64,000 bases of DNA from Natronomonas marina (GCF_024298905.1 NZ_CP101154.1:2914001-2978000), one strand, 5' to 3'. Positions 1 through 8,112 are shown, numbered from the stretch's first letter. Made by a program: numbers and translations. The notes: generated from the sequence alone by a model not told the origin.

Positions 1-70
1 GGGTGGCCGACGGGGCCGCGGCGCTCTGTGAGATGTCCAGTACGGTGATCCCGTCCAGCGGTGCTTCCAT
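1..70 (-). CDS. Class III (CaiB/BaiF) CoA-transferase, N-terminal fragment
   Basis: Only the first 23 codons lie in the window. The reverse strand reads MEAPLDGITVLDISQSAAAP from the ATG at 70, and the gene runs off the left edge. The pattern L-x-G-I-x-V-L-D-I-S followed by an Ala/Pro-rich turn is the usual opening of family III CoA-transferases, which move CoA between acyl-CoA and free acids in the cytoplasm. It is divergent from the citryl-CoA-lyase-like gene at 273, across about 200 bases. A CoA-transferase next to a citrate-synthase-fold lyase would suit activation and cleavage of a hydroxy di- or tricarboxylate, but that is inference. The fragment is short, so the family call is moderate. 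Confidence 0.6.
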   Translation of the reverse strand, partial: MEAPLDGITVLDISQSAAAPSAT

Positions 71-272
71 CGCTCCTTTCGGGTACGGGCCGCTCTCGTA
101 TTAATCACCGGGGGCACTCGCCGGTACCGTTCGGAGAGGACCGCGAACGTGGAGCTTGTGACGCCGAAAGCGCGAGGGCGCTCGGTGCTCCGTCGTTTCG
201 ACGACCGCGTATCCGAACACCGCCGGGACGACGGGGCCCGATACTTATTAGACGGCGGGTCGTCCCGGCGGT

Positions 273-1031
273 ATGGGAAACCGATTCGAAACGGCCCTGT
301 CGAGTCACGACGAACGCTCGATATCGGTCCGCGAGAAGGACCTCTCGACGGAGGTCATGGGCGAGATGGAATTCACGGCGGCGCTGTACTACCTCTGGAC
401 CGGCGACGTCCCGACCGCCGGCGAACGGCGGCTCCTCGATGCGGTGTTGTCGTCGCTGATGGTACACGGGACGACGCCGTCGGCGATCGCGAGTCGGCTC
501 ACGGCCATGTCGGAGCCCGACGCCGTACAGGCGGCGATAGCGAGCGGTATCCTCGGCGTCGGCTCCCAGTTCATCGGGACGATGAAGAACTGCTCGGAGG
601 AGCTCCAGGCCGTCGTCAAGGCGGAAGACGGCGACGCCGCGATAACGGAGTTGGTGGCCGAGTACCAGCGGGACGGAACCCCGTTCCCGGGCATCGGACA
701 CCCGCACCTCGAACCGGTCGATCCGCGGGCGGAACGGCTGTTCGAACTGGCCGACACGGAGGGCGTCGCGGGGGATCACGTCGACGCCGTCCGGGACGTT
801 CGAGAGGCGTTCGAGAACGCCACCGGCGAGGCCCTGCCGATAAACGCGACCGGGGCCATCGCGGCCGTGACCTCGGACCTGGGGATGTCCCCGACGGCGG
901 CCCGGGGGCTCGCAGTGATCAGCCGGGCGACCGGCGTCACCGGGGAGGTCCTCGAAGAGCAGGAGAACCCGATGGCGGTCGACATCTGGCAGTACGTCGA
1001 CGGGAACACCGAACCCCCGGCCGACGGGTGA
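273..1031 (+). CDS. Citryl-CoA lyase-like protein (citrate synthase superfamily)
   Basis: 252 aa, the size of the short citryl-CoA-lyase branch rather than full citrate synthase (about 380 aa). The region around residues 139-160 (PGIGHPHLEPVDPRAERLF) matches the citrate synthase block with the active-site His (H143 or H145) and the D-P-R motif. Residues 190-215 match the N-x-x-G-A-I segment and the IS-R-A-T-G block. Two catalytic residues are not in the expected form: the usual L-H-G-G is S-Q-F-I-G (about 98-102), and the N-x-D segment reads N191-A-T193. Either the substrate is not citryl-CoA or the chemistry has changed. A TATA-like ATACTTATTA at 241-250 gives leaderless spacing to this ATG. 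The neighbour is a class III CoA-transferase on the opposite strand. Confidence 0.7.
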   Translation: MGNRFETALSSHDERSISVREKDLSTEVMGEMEFTAALYYLWTGDVPTAGERRLLDAVLSSLMVHGTTPSAIASRLTAMSEPDAVQAAIASGILGVGSQFIGTMKNCSEELQAVVKAEDGDAAITELVAEYQRDGTPFPGIGHPHLEPVDPRAERLFELADTEGVAGDHVDAVRDVREAFENATGEALPINATGAIAAVTSDLGMSPTAARGLAVISRATGVTGEVLEEQENPMAVDIWQYVDGNTEPPADG

Positions 1032-1058
1032 GCCTCCCGGAGCCGAAGCCGTCCGACC

Positions 1059-2252
1059 TCAGAGGCCGACTTCCGACGCGATAGTCTCCAGTTGGATCTC
1101 GGAGGTCCCCTCCGGGATGCGGAGCAGGCGAGCGTACCGGAACACCCGCTGGATCGGGTACTCGTAGCTCAGCCCGTTCGCCCCGAACACCTGCACCGCG
1201 TTGTCGGCCGCCTCGAACAGCTTCTCGGTCGCGTAGTACTTGGCGATGGCGCTCTGTTTGGCCGGGTCCTCGCCCTGGTCGACGCGCCAGGCAGTCTTCA
1301 ACACGAGGTTCTCCGCCGTCTCCTGCCAGGTAGCGATGTCGGCTATCATGCGGCGAACGTGCTGTCGCTTGCCGATGGGTTCGCCCCACGCCGTCCGCTG
1401 GGTGGCGTAGTCGACGACCTCCTCGAGGAGGTACGACATGAGGCCCGCACACCGGGCGGCTATCCGTAGCCGGCCCTCGTTGAGGAACCGCATCGCGTTG
1501 TAGAACCCCTCGCCCCGCTCGCCGATCAGGTGGGACTCCGGTACGCGACAGTTATCGAACTCGACTTCGGCCTGCATCCCGTCGTTGAACAGGGTCTGGT
1601 TGATGCGCTCGACCGAGAAGCCGGGGTTGTCCGTGTCGAACAGGAACGCCGACACGCGGTCCGGCCCCTCCTTTTCCGGATCGGTGACGGCGAACACCTG
1701 TCCGTAGTCGGCGTAGGGGCTGTTGGTTATCCACATCTTGGTGCCGTCGATGACCCACTCGTCGCCGTCCTTCTCGGCGGTCGTCGCCATGTCGAGGGCG
1801 TCCGATCCCGACGTGCTCTCCGTGAGAACGAAACACCCGCTCTTGCGGCCGGCGACCGCGGGAACGAGATACTCCTCTTTCAGCTCGTCGTCGAGTTCGA
1901 GCAACGTGGAGTGAGGGCCCGCCGCCCCCTCGATCACGTACATCTTCAGGCCGAGGCCCTTCGAGTAGAGGTGAAAGAGCACCCGAACCAGCTCTACCGC
2001 ACTCGCGCCGCCGCCACCGACCGACTCGGGCATATCGATCCCGTAGTATCCCGCCTCGCCCGACTTCCGTCTGACGGTGTCGATGGCGTCGACGACCTCG
2101 TCCTTGAGCCGGCCGTCGTCTCGCAGCCGCCTGAAATCCGGGACGAGGAGGTCACGGTGGGCCTCCTCTATGGGCTCTACCTCCTGTTCGAGAAAGGAGT
2201 CCAGTCCGTCCTTGATGAGTCGCACGTCGGTCGTCTGACTGAAGTCGACCAT
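1059..2252 (-). CDS. Acyl-CoA dehydrogenase
   Basis: 397 aa with the full acyl-CoA dehydrogenase layout: helical N-terminal domain (1-115), beta domain (about 120-225, with FVLTESTSGSDA and MWITNSPYADY) and helical C-terminal domain. The C-terminus has I-P-E-G-T-S-E-I-Q, so the Glu at the medium-chain catalytic position is present. It should oxidise an acyl-CoA to the 2-enoyl-CoA using FAD, passing electrons to an ETF. The ATG at 2252 is chosen because MVDFSQT aligns with family starts. It converges with the gene ending at 1031 and is divergent from the amidohydrolase at 2373. Substrate chain length or branching cannot be judged. Confidence 0.93.
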   Translation of the reverse strand: MVDFSQTTDVRLIKDGLDSFLEQEVEPIEEAHRDLLVPDFRRLRDDGRLKDEVVDAIDTVRRKSGEAGYYGIDMPESVGGGGASAVELVRVLFHLYSKGLGLKMYVIEGAAGPHSTLLELDDELKEEYLVPAVAGRKSGCFVLTESTSGSDALDMATTAEKDGDEWVIDGTKMWITNSPYADYGQVFAVTDPEKEGPDRVSAFLFDTDNPGFSVERINQTLFNDGMQAEVEFDNCRVPESHLIGERGEGFYNAMRFLNEGRLRIAARCAGLMSYLLEEVVDYATQRTAWGEPIGKRQHVRRMIADIATWQETAENLVLKTAWRVDQGEDPAKQSAIAKYYATEKLFEAADNAVQVFGANGLSYEYPIQRVFRYARLLRIPEGTSEIQLETIASEVGL

Positions 2253-2342
2253 GGGGCTCGAACACGCTAGACCGCCAAGTAGTTTGTTCCGATCGCGCGA
2301 TTTCGGCCGTCTCGCACGCGTGAATGGATGTTACCACAACCT

Positions 2343-2351
2343 CTAAATATT
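2343..2351 (+). promoter_or_regulatory. TATA-like box for the amidohydrolase at 2373
   Basis: CTAAATATT lies in an otherwise GC-rich gap, centred 26 bases before the ATG at 2373. This fits a haloarchaeal TATA box of a leaderless transcript and helps choose 2373 over the in-frame upstream start at 2328. Confidence 0.55.
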
Positions 2352-2372
2352 CCGCGCTCACTATTCCGTGGT

Positions 2373-3497
2373 ATGAGTTCCGTTGTCAAAGAGCCAAGTC
2401 CGGTCGAGGAGCATTACACGATCGACACGGACTTTCACCTCCAGATCGATCACGAACTGCTCTACGACTACGTCGAGGACGACTACCTGCGAAAGCGGCT
2501 GGAGTCCGACGGGACGCCGCCGATACCCTACATGGGCGGGAACCCGTTCTACAGCTGGGAGAGCCGGAAGTCGAAGGCGACGACGCAAGGCGCGGCAGTG
2601 ACGAAAGAGGAGATCTCGGGCGTGATGGACGACTGGGGGCTCGACATCGCCACGGTGAGCCCGCTTCCGAACACCTTCATGGCGAACGGCCGGTACCCGC
2701 GGATCCAGAAGGCCTGTATCCGGGCGTATCACGAGTACCTCCTCGACAGGGTCGTCGATCCCGAGGCGGGCATCTACGCGCTGGCGATCGCCAACGACTT
2801 CGACGCCGAGTGGACGGCCGAGGAACTCGACCGGATCGGCGCCGAGGACGGCATCGTCGGGGCGACGAACTGGGTGAACAACGATCCGCCGATGGGTCTC
2901 GCCGAGAACGACGCCATCTGGGACGTACTGGACGCGCGGGACATGCCGATCGTCTTCCACCAGGGGTCGGGCGGCGGCCGGTGGGACCCCTACGAGAAGC
3001 ACTACGAGTCGGCCGAACGGCTGATCTCCGGGCAGTTCTACCAGGTGTCGGGGAACATCATGAACATGATAATGACGGGCGTCTTCGACAAGTACCCCGA
3101 CCTCGATGTCCTGATCCAGGAACAGGGGACCGCCTGGATACCGTACATGGCGAACCACGCCGATCAGCTGTACGAGGAGTACTCCGAGGACGTCGCACTG
3201 ACCGAGCGGATGTACGCCGACCTCGAACAGCGGTCGCTGAAGCGGAACCCAAGCGAGTACCTCTACGACAACGTCTACGTGACGACACAGCCGATCGCGC
3301 TCCCCAGGCGGGGCGACCATGTCAAATCGGCCCTCGAGATCCGGCGGGCCAAGGAGATGTTCCTGTTCTCCACCGACTGGCCCCACTCGACGGTCGACAC
3401 GCCCGACTGGGTCAACCACTCCCAGATCGACGACGACCTCCGGGAGCACATCCTCCACAAGAACGCCCAGGAAGTCTTCGACTACACGGCAGCCTGA
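2373..3497 (+). CDS. ACMSD/decarboxylase-type amidohydrolase (PF04909-like), paralogue 1
   Basis: 374 aa TIM-barrel amidohydrolase of the ACMSD / gamma-resorcylate decarboxylase group. Visible ligand candidates are D20-x-H22 (TIDTDFHL) on the first strand, H196 (PIVFHQG) and D335 (FSTDWPH). Most amidohydrolases have H-x-H on strand 1 and the decarboxylase group has E-x-H, so D-x-H is unusual. The segment PDLDVLIQEQGTAWIPY replaces the common H-x-G-G by the E/Q-x-G-x-x-W-I-P form of one subfamily. Metal-dependent decarboxylation or hydrolysis of a carboxylate is expected; the substrate is unknown. It is followed after 21 bases by a Rieske protein and then by a second amidohydrolase, suggesting a functional trio. 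Confidence 0.85.
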   Translation: MSSVVKEPSPVEEHYTIDTDFHLQIDHELLYDYVEDDYLRKRLESDGTPPIPYMGGNPFYSWESRKSKATTQGAAVTKEEISGVMDDWGLDIATVSPLPNTFMANGRYPRIQKACIRAYHEYLLDRVVDPEAGIYALAIANDFDAEWTAEELDRIGAEDGIVGATNWVNNDPPMGLAENDAIWDVLDARDMPIVFHQGSGGGRWDPYEKHYESAERLISGQFYQVSGNIMNMIMTGVFDKYPDLDVLIQEQGTAWIPYMANHADQLYEEYSEDVALTERMYADLEQRSLKRNPSEYLYDNVYVTTQPIALPRRGDHVKSALEIRRAKEMFLFSTDWPHSTVDTPDWVNHSQIDDDLREHILHKNAQEVFDYTAA

Positions 3498-3518
3498 CTC
3501 TCTACACCTCGCATATAA

Positions 3519-3884
3519 ATGACGAAACACCAGATCGGAACGATCGACGAGTTCCCCGAGGGGAAAGCAACGCCCGTGAGCGTCGACGGTATTCAGCTCG
3601 CCATCTTCAACGTCGACGGAGAGCTGTACGCCATCGTCGACAACTGTCTCCACAAGAACCTGCCGCTCAGCAAGATCGGGGACGACGCGGTCAGCGACGA
3701 GAGCCTCTGTAGCAAGAAGGCGAGGTTCACGCTGGGCGAGATCGACGAGACGAACCTCACCGTCTCCTGCCCGTATCACTACATGGAGTGGAGCCTGGAG
3801 ACGGGCAAGAGCCCCGTCTTCGACTACCGGCTCCCGACGTACAACGTCACCATCGACGAAGACGACGTCTTCGTGACGCTGTAA
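3519..3884 (+). CDS. Small Rieske [2Fe-2S] ferredoxin-like protein
   Basis: 121 aa, a stand-alone Rieske domain. The cluster ligands are C43-L-H45 and C84-P-Y-H87, matching C-x-H and C-x-x-H. The spacer between the motifs is 38 residues, against about 15-20 in typical Rieske ferredoxins; the insert (about 51-80) is acidic and contains C64. There is no oxygenase catalytic domain, so this is an electron carrier or an accessory subunit. It starts 21 bases after the first amidohydrolase stop and precedes the second amidohydrolase by 100 bases. That implies a redox step, or structural partnership, with these metal enzymes, although amidohydrolases do not normally need one. Confidence 0.88.
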   Translation: MTKHQIGTIDEFPEGKATPVSVDGIQLAIFNVDGELYAIVDNCLHKNLPLSKIGDDAVSDESLCSKKARFTLGEIDETNLTVSCPYHYMEWSLETGKSPVFDYRLPTYNVTIDEDDVFVTL

Positions 3885-3984
3885 CGTCCGTCCCCGTTCG
3901 CTCCGGGGGCGCCGAACGCGTCGTTCTCGACATGTCATTCGTCGTTCAGAAACATTAAGGCCGAGTGCGGACAGTCCATACAGT

Positions 3985-5136
3985 ATGAGCACTACCGAAG
4001 AGGAGGGAGTTCGCTCCATCGGGACGTTCCAGGACGAACGCGTCGTCGACGCCGAGTTCCACGTTCCGATAACGGCACCCTCCGTCTACGAGTACGTCGA
4101 CGATCCGAAGGCACGGGAGTGGTTCGAGGAACTCGGTCCGCCGCTGCCCGCGACGAGCGGCTGGTGGGAACCGTACGCCAACGAGGAGATGGCCGGGTAC
4201 TCCTTCATGGAGGAACTGCTCAGCGTCCCGTCGGCCGAAGAGCGGATCACGAGCGAGGACGTCCGGGAGACGATGACGGAGCTGGGCCTCGACGCGGTGG
4301 TCGTGAACCCGCCCGACGACTTCCCGCTGGTGGACAGCCGGACACCCAAGATGATGAACCAGGTGGCCAGGGCGTACAACGATTACGTCCTCGACCGGAT
4401 CGTGGACCCCTCGGAGGGTATCTACGCCGCGATGATCCTTCCGTTCTGGGACCCGCCGTTCGCCGAAGCCGAGGTCGAGCGGATCGGGGCCGAAGAGGGG
4501 ATCGTCGCGGGCGTCAACTGGCTGACGCTGGACCGGCCGTTCGGCGTCATCGAGTACGACGGTGTTCTGGAGAAGCTCGCCGGGCACGACCTGCCGCTGT
4601 TGCTCCACCGGGGGCCGAGTTCGGAGTTCTACCATACGATGGACCGGAACCTCCAGACCTTCGTCGAGAACAAGATGACGACCGAGAACAAGACGATGCT
4701 CGGCGCCGTCATGAACATGATCTACACCGGGGTCTTCGACGCCCACACCGACCTCGAGGTGGTGATCCAGGGGTTCGGTGGCATGTGGATTCCCTTTGCG
4801 GCCGACCGTGGCGACGAGATCTACCAGGTGAACTCCGGGGACTACCAGCTGACCAACCGGATGTACGACGGCGAGTACGAGTACCTGCCGCGGCGCCCCA
4901 GCGAGTACGTCCACGACAACTTCTACGTGACCAACTGCTCGATCGGGCTGCCGCCGTCCGAGGAGATGCTGGAACACGCGCTGAAGGTGACCTACGCCGA
5001 CGAGACGTTCATGTACTCGACGAACTGGCCGGACGGGGAGGTCGACGGCGCGGAGTGGCTCGACCGTCCGGGCATCGACGAGGACACGCGGGCGGCGATC
5101 CTGCACGGCAACGCCGAGGACGTCTTCGGCATCTGA
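3985..5136 (+). CDS. ACMSD/decarboxylase-type amidohydrolase, paralogue 2
   Basis: 383 aa and clearly paralogous to the gene at 2373 (shared DRIVDP, GVFD, W-I-P and RRPSEY blocks). Strand 1 carries E24-x-H26 (VVDAEFHV), the metal-binding form known from gamma-resorcylate and 5-carboxyvanillate decarboxylases. H208 (LLLHRG) matches the next ligand. The position of the essential Asp is Asn347 (STNWPDG), whereas paralogue 1 keeps Asp. So this copy may be catalytically altered or act as a partner subunit. TATA-like AACATTAAGG at 3951-3960 gives about 30-base spacing to the ATG, so it can be transcribed independently of the Rieske gene. Decarboxylase-like activity is inference from the E-x-H motif. 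Confidence 0.85.
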   Translation: MSTTEEEGVRSIGTFQDERVVDAEFHVPITAPSVYEYVDDPKAREWFEELGPPLPATSGWWEPYANEEMAGYSFMEELLSVPSAEERITSEDVRETMTELGLDAVVVNPPDDFPLVDSRTPKMMNQVARAYNDYVLDRIVDPSEGIYAAMILPFWDPPFAEAEVERIGAEEGIVAGVNWLTLDRPFGVIEYDGVLEKLAGHDLPLLLHRGPSSEFYHTMDRNLQTFVENKMTTENKTMLGAVMNMIYTGVFDAHTDLEVVIQGFGGMWIPFAADRGDEIYQVNSGDYQLTNRMYDGEYEYLPRRPSEYVHDNFYVTNCSIGLPPSEEMLEHALKVTYADETFMYSTNWPDGEVDGAEWLDRPGIDEDTRAAILHGNAEDVFGI

Positions 5137-5165
5137 ACCGGTCCGCGTTCCGGCGCCGACGCCAC

Positions 5166-5172
5166 ATTTATG
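5166..5172 (+). promoter_or_regulatory. TATA-like box for the UGSC-family gene at 5196
   Basis: ATTTATG is centred 27 bases before the ATG at 5196 in a GC-rich context. The UGSC/partner pair therefore probably has its own leaderless promoter rather than depending only on the amidohydrolase transcript. Confidence 0.5.
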
Positions 5173-5195
5173 TGATCTCTGCGTGATTCCGTATC

Positions 5196-5837
5196 ATGGG
5201 TAAGAGTCAGAGCGAAACACGGCCGGGGGCCGGCGGGCAACTACTTGACCCACGCGGGCGCGTCGAAGTCGAGGAGAAGGGGCTGGCCCCCCGCCTGGAG
5301 TCACTCGAGGGAACGACGGTCGGACTGCTCGACAACGCCAAGCCGAACGCCGATCGCTTCCTCGACGCCGTCGGCGAGATGCTTGTCGACGAGTACGGTG
5401 TCGAGGCGGTCGAACGGGCGAGCAAACACGCCGCCGCCGTCTCCGGTGGGTCGCTGTTGCCCGAGTTGCGGGCCGAGTGTGACGCCGTCGTCAACGCCTA
5501 CGGCGACTGCGGATCGTGTACGTCGTGGTGTGTTCACGACAGCGCGACGCTGGAGTTACAGGGCGTCCCGACGGCCACGATCAACAGCGACGAGTTCGTC
5601 CGACTCGGACAGTCGGACGCGCGGGCGCTGGGGCTTCCGGGGCTGCCGCTCGTCACGGTCCCGCACCCGATGGGCGACGTCTCGCCGGACGTGGTTCGCA
5701 GCCGTGCCCGCGACACCATCGCCGAGATCGCCGCTGTCCTCACGACGTCCCGAACGGAACTCGACGACGAGTACCGGGGGAAGTTCCTCGGCGAGAACGA
5801 GGAACTCACCGACGAGGACCTCTACTGCCCGCTGTGA
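5196..5837 (+). CDS. UGSC-family protein, Cys form (CGSC), copy 1
   Basis: 213 aa. The segment YGDCGSCTSW places C105-G-S-C108 at the end of a predicted beta strand. The N-terminal block GLLDNAKPNADRFL is characteristic of the UGSC family, named for the Sec-Gly-Ser-Cys motif of its bacterial selenoprotein members. Here the Sec position is an ordinary TGC Cys codon. Cys replacing Sec implies C105 is a redox or nucleophilic centre; the reaction is not established to my knowledge. A further Cys (C112, two residues after the motif's TS) is not shared with copy 2. Its stop is 3 bases before the start of the ~350-aa partner gene, so the two are surely co-transcribed. A paralogous pair sits at 14965-16661. 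Confidence 0.82.
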   Translation: MGKSQSETRPGAGGQLLDPRGRVEVEEKGLAPRLESLEGTTVGLLDNAKPNADRFLDAVGEMLVDEYGVEAVERASKHAAAVSGGSLLPELRAECDAVVNAYGDCGSCTSWCVHDSATLELQGVPTATINSDEFVRLGQSDARALGLPGLPLVTVPHPMGDVSPDVVRSRARDTIAEIAAVLTTSRTELDDEYRGKFLGENEELTDEDLYCPL

Positions 5838-5840
5838 CAG

Positions 5841-6905
5841 ATGAGCGAGCGATCCGAACCCCTCGACGTCGAGGGTGACGTCGAGGAGGTTTACGAGCGG
5901 TTCTACGAGGAGGAGATGACCGACGGGCTCCCGATCATTCCGCCGTCCCGCGACCGGGTCGACCGGATGCTCGGGGCGACCGACCGCGAGCCGACCGAGA
6001 GCCTCGGGGAGGTCCCGCCGAAGTACGGGGCGGCCACGGTCGAGAAGGTCGCGGTCAACGCCGTGATGGCCGGCTGTAAGCCGGCCTACCTCCCCGTCGT
6101 GATCGCCGCGGTCGAGGCGATGCTACGGGAGGAGTTCAACCTCTACGGCATCAACACCACGACCCACCCCGTCGCGCCGCTGCTCGTCGTGAACGGGCCC
6201 ATCGTCGAGGAACTCAACCTCAACTACGGGTACAACGTCTTCGGGCCGGGATGGCGTGCGAACGCGACCATCGGGCGGGCACTCCGCCTCGTGTTGCTCA
6301 ACGTCGGCGGCGGCACGCCCGGAAAGATGGACCGTGCGACACACGGTCAGCCGGGGAAGTTCTCCTTCTGTATCGCCGAAAACGAGCGGAAGACTCCCTG
6401 GGCGCCGCTGCACGTCGAGCGTGGCTTCGACGAATCGACGTCGACCGTGACCGTCTTCGGGACGGAGGGGCCACACGAGGTCAACGACCACATCAGCCAG
6501 GACGGCGGGGGCGTGTTGAGCGTCATGGCCGACGTCCTCGCCACGGTCGGGAACAACAACGCGATCGGAACGAGAGGGGAACTCGTCTGTGTCTTCAGCC
6601 CCGAACACGCCGAGACCATCGCAAACGACGGGTTCTCGCGGGAGGACGTTCGGTGGTTCCTCTACGACTACGCCCGGAACCGCGTGGGGAAGATACGGGA
6701 CAACGGACCGGAGGGGCTCTACGACTGGGACACGATCGACATCTGGGAGAAGCGGTTCCACACTCCCGACGGCGACGCCCGTCTCCCGCTGGTGAAACGG
6801 CCCGAGGACATCACGGTTCTCGTGGCCGGGGGCGCGGGAAAGCACTCGATGGTGTTGCACTCCTTCGGCGAGACGACGTCGGTGACCGCGCCGATCGAAC
6901 GATAG
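5841..6905 (+). CDS. UGSC-associated protein of unknown function, copy 1
   Basis: 354 aa, no signal peptide, no membrane segment, and no domain I can name with confidence. Blocks conserved with the second copy at 15609 are: P-P-K-Y-G-x-A-T-V-E-K near the N-terminus; N-A-V-M-A-G-C-x-P; V-V-N-G-P-I-V-E-E-L; RANATIGRA; N-V-G-G; the HVERGFDEST-STVTVFG block; a C-I-A-E-N-E Cys site; and S-P-E-H-A followed by D-G-F/W. Two Cys (A-G-C and C-x-A-E-N-E) are kept in both copies and are candidates for metal or thiol chemistry. It follows the CGSC gene by 3 bases. The pairing recurs in this genome, so the two proteins probably form one enzyme or pathway step. Confidence 0.75.
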   Translation: MSERSEPLDVEGDVEEVYERFYEEEMTDGLPIIPPSRDRVDRMLGATDREPTESLGEVPPKYGAATVEKVAVNAVMAGCKPAYLPVVIAAVEAMLREEFNLYGINTTTHPVAPLLVVNGPIVEELNLNYGYNVFGPGWRANATIGRALRLVLLNVGGGTPGKMDRATHGQPGKFSFCIAENERKTPWAPLHVERGFDESTSTVTVFGTEGPHEVNDHISQDGGGVLSVMADVLATVGNNNAIGTRGELVCVFSPEHAETIANDGFSREDVRWFLYDYARNRVGKIRDNGPEGLYDWDTIDIWEKRFHTPDGDARLPLVKRPEDITVLVAGGAGKHSMVLHSFGETTSVTAPIER

Positions 6906-6931
6906 CGGTGACCGCGCCGATCGAACGAGGG
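6880..6931 (+). repeat. 26-base tandem duplication across the stop codon of the gene at 5841
   Basis: The unit at 6880-6905 (beginning CGGTGACCGCGCCGATCGAA and ending in the TAG stop) is repeated at 6906-6931, with the first 23 bases identical. The second copy is read only after the stop, so the protein is unaffected. It looks like a recent slippage or duplication event. Confidence 0.85.
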
Positions 6932-6964
6932 ACAGGTCCCCCGCGGGGCGTCCGGGGCTCGCGG

Positions 6965-7945
6965 CTATACGTGAATCGTCCGTCCGTTCTCGACGACCAG
7001 TTCCCCGTCGAGTTCCAGGTCGGCCTCACCGAGCATGACGTCGAAGTGGACGGGCGCCTCGACGGTGCCGCCGAGCACCGTGCTCTTCCCGATACCGAAG
7101 TGGACGTTGCCGTACCGGCAGTGGGCCGTGATGAAGTGGTCGTCGAACGCCGTCACCTCGGGGTTCATTCCGACGGCTAGCTGTGCCACGTTGTAGACGC
7201 CCGGGTCGTCGTACCCCTCCCAGACGCGCCGGAGCTTTTCGGCCACGACGCCCCCTTCGACGTCCGTGACGGCTCCGTCCTCGATTTCGAGGGTTATCGG
7301 CTCCGAAAGCGCGCCGATGTCGAAGTCGGGGATCGCCCCGTCGACGACGACCGTCCCCTCGGTCGTCCCCTCGACCGGAGCGACGTTCGCCTCCATCGCC
7401 CCCGGACCGCCGGCGCCTCCGGGCTCTCGGGCGAGTCCGTTGACCGCGTTTCCCTCCCGTCCCGAGAGCCCGACGTGGACCTCCGTTCCCTGGGGAGAGG
7501 TGACGGTCGCCGAGTCGGCTTCGGAGAAGCGGTCGGCCATCGCCTCGATCTTCGGCTGCATCGCCTCGAAATCCGCGTAGATCGCACCGTCGATCAGCTG
7601 TTCGGGGGCGAACTGCGTCATCATGATCCACCGCCGATCACTGTCGAGTCCGGCTTCGACGGCATCGGAGTGTGAGATCGACCGCGAAACGATCACGAAG
7701 ACGACGGTCGCCTCGTACATCGCCGCGGCGACCGAATCGGGCGGCTCGTTGCCCTCGTGTTCCCGCGGGTCCATGAGCGTCATGGTCACGTTCGCGTCGC
7801 GCTCCCTCGCTGCCGCAGCGATCCGTTCGGCGACCTCGGCAGCCTCCCAGTCGGTGACGATCACCACGTCCTCGTCCGGTTGTAGAGCCGCACTCTCCTC
7901 GACGATGGTGCGAGCCCCTCGCATCTCTCGAACGCTTTCGAACAT
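6965..7945 (-). CDS. M29 aminopeptidase / NicX-like metalloenzyme
   Basis: 326 aa, with the two-part layout of the M29 (thermophilic aminopeptidase) fold also used by 2,5-dihydroxypyridine dioxygenase (NicX). The C-terminal metal region is recognisable: G-N-V-H-F-G-I-G and, about 20 residues on, A-P-V-H-F-D, giving the His/His-x-Asp ligand set. The usual E-x-G-x-G-x-N-P motif reads A-Q-L-A-V-G-M-N-P, so one Glu ligand of M29 peptidases is Gln. That leans away from a standard dinuclear peptidase and would fit a mononuclear iron site as in NicX, but this is inference. It converges with the UGSC partner gene and is divergent from the peptide-binding lipoprotein, suggesting a role in processing imported substrate. 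Confidence 0.7.
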   Translation of the reverse strand: MFESVREMRGARTIVEESAALQPDEDVVIVTDWEAAEVAERIAAAARERDANVTMTLMDPREHEGNEPPDSVAAAMYEATVVFVIVSRSISHSDAVEAGLDSDRRWIMMTQFAPEQLIDGAIYADFEAMQPKIEAMADRFSEADSATVTSPQGTEVHVGLSGREGNAVNGLAREPGGAGGPGAMEANVAPVEGTTEGTVVVDGAIPDFDIGALSEPITLEIEDGAVTDVEGGVVAEKLRRVWEGYDDPGVYNVAQLAVGMNPEVTAFDDHFITAHCRYGNVHFGIGKSTVLGGTVEAPVHFDVMLGEADLELDGELVVENGRTIHV

Positions 7946-8112
7946 ACGAGCGTACGTCTCGCTGGACCGTACAAAAATCTACGTTCGGCCGTTCCCCGAA
8001 GCGCGTGACAGTCGCCTGTTATTTACCGACGGCGGCCGAGGCAGCGTTCTTCGGGGCGGTCTCGCGGCGGAAACCGGCCGCGACCTGTGGGATAGCGCGT
8101 ACTTTCGCCCCC

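Noticed and set aside
2361-4019. Long antisense open frames opposite the amidohydrolase genes
   Set aside because: High GC content produces long antisense frames; the sense proteins have clear motifs and the antisense ones have none.
5508-5519. Possible selenocysteine codon in the UGSC-type genes
   Set aside because: Both genes read TGC-Gly-Ser-TGT (C-G-S-C); there is no in-frame TGA, so these are Cys forms.
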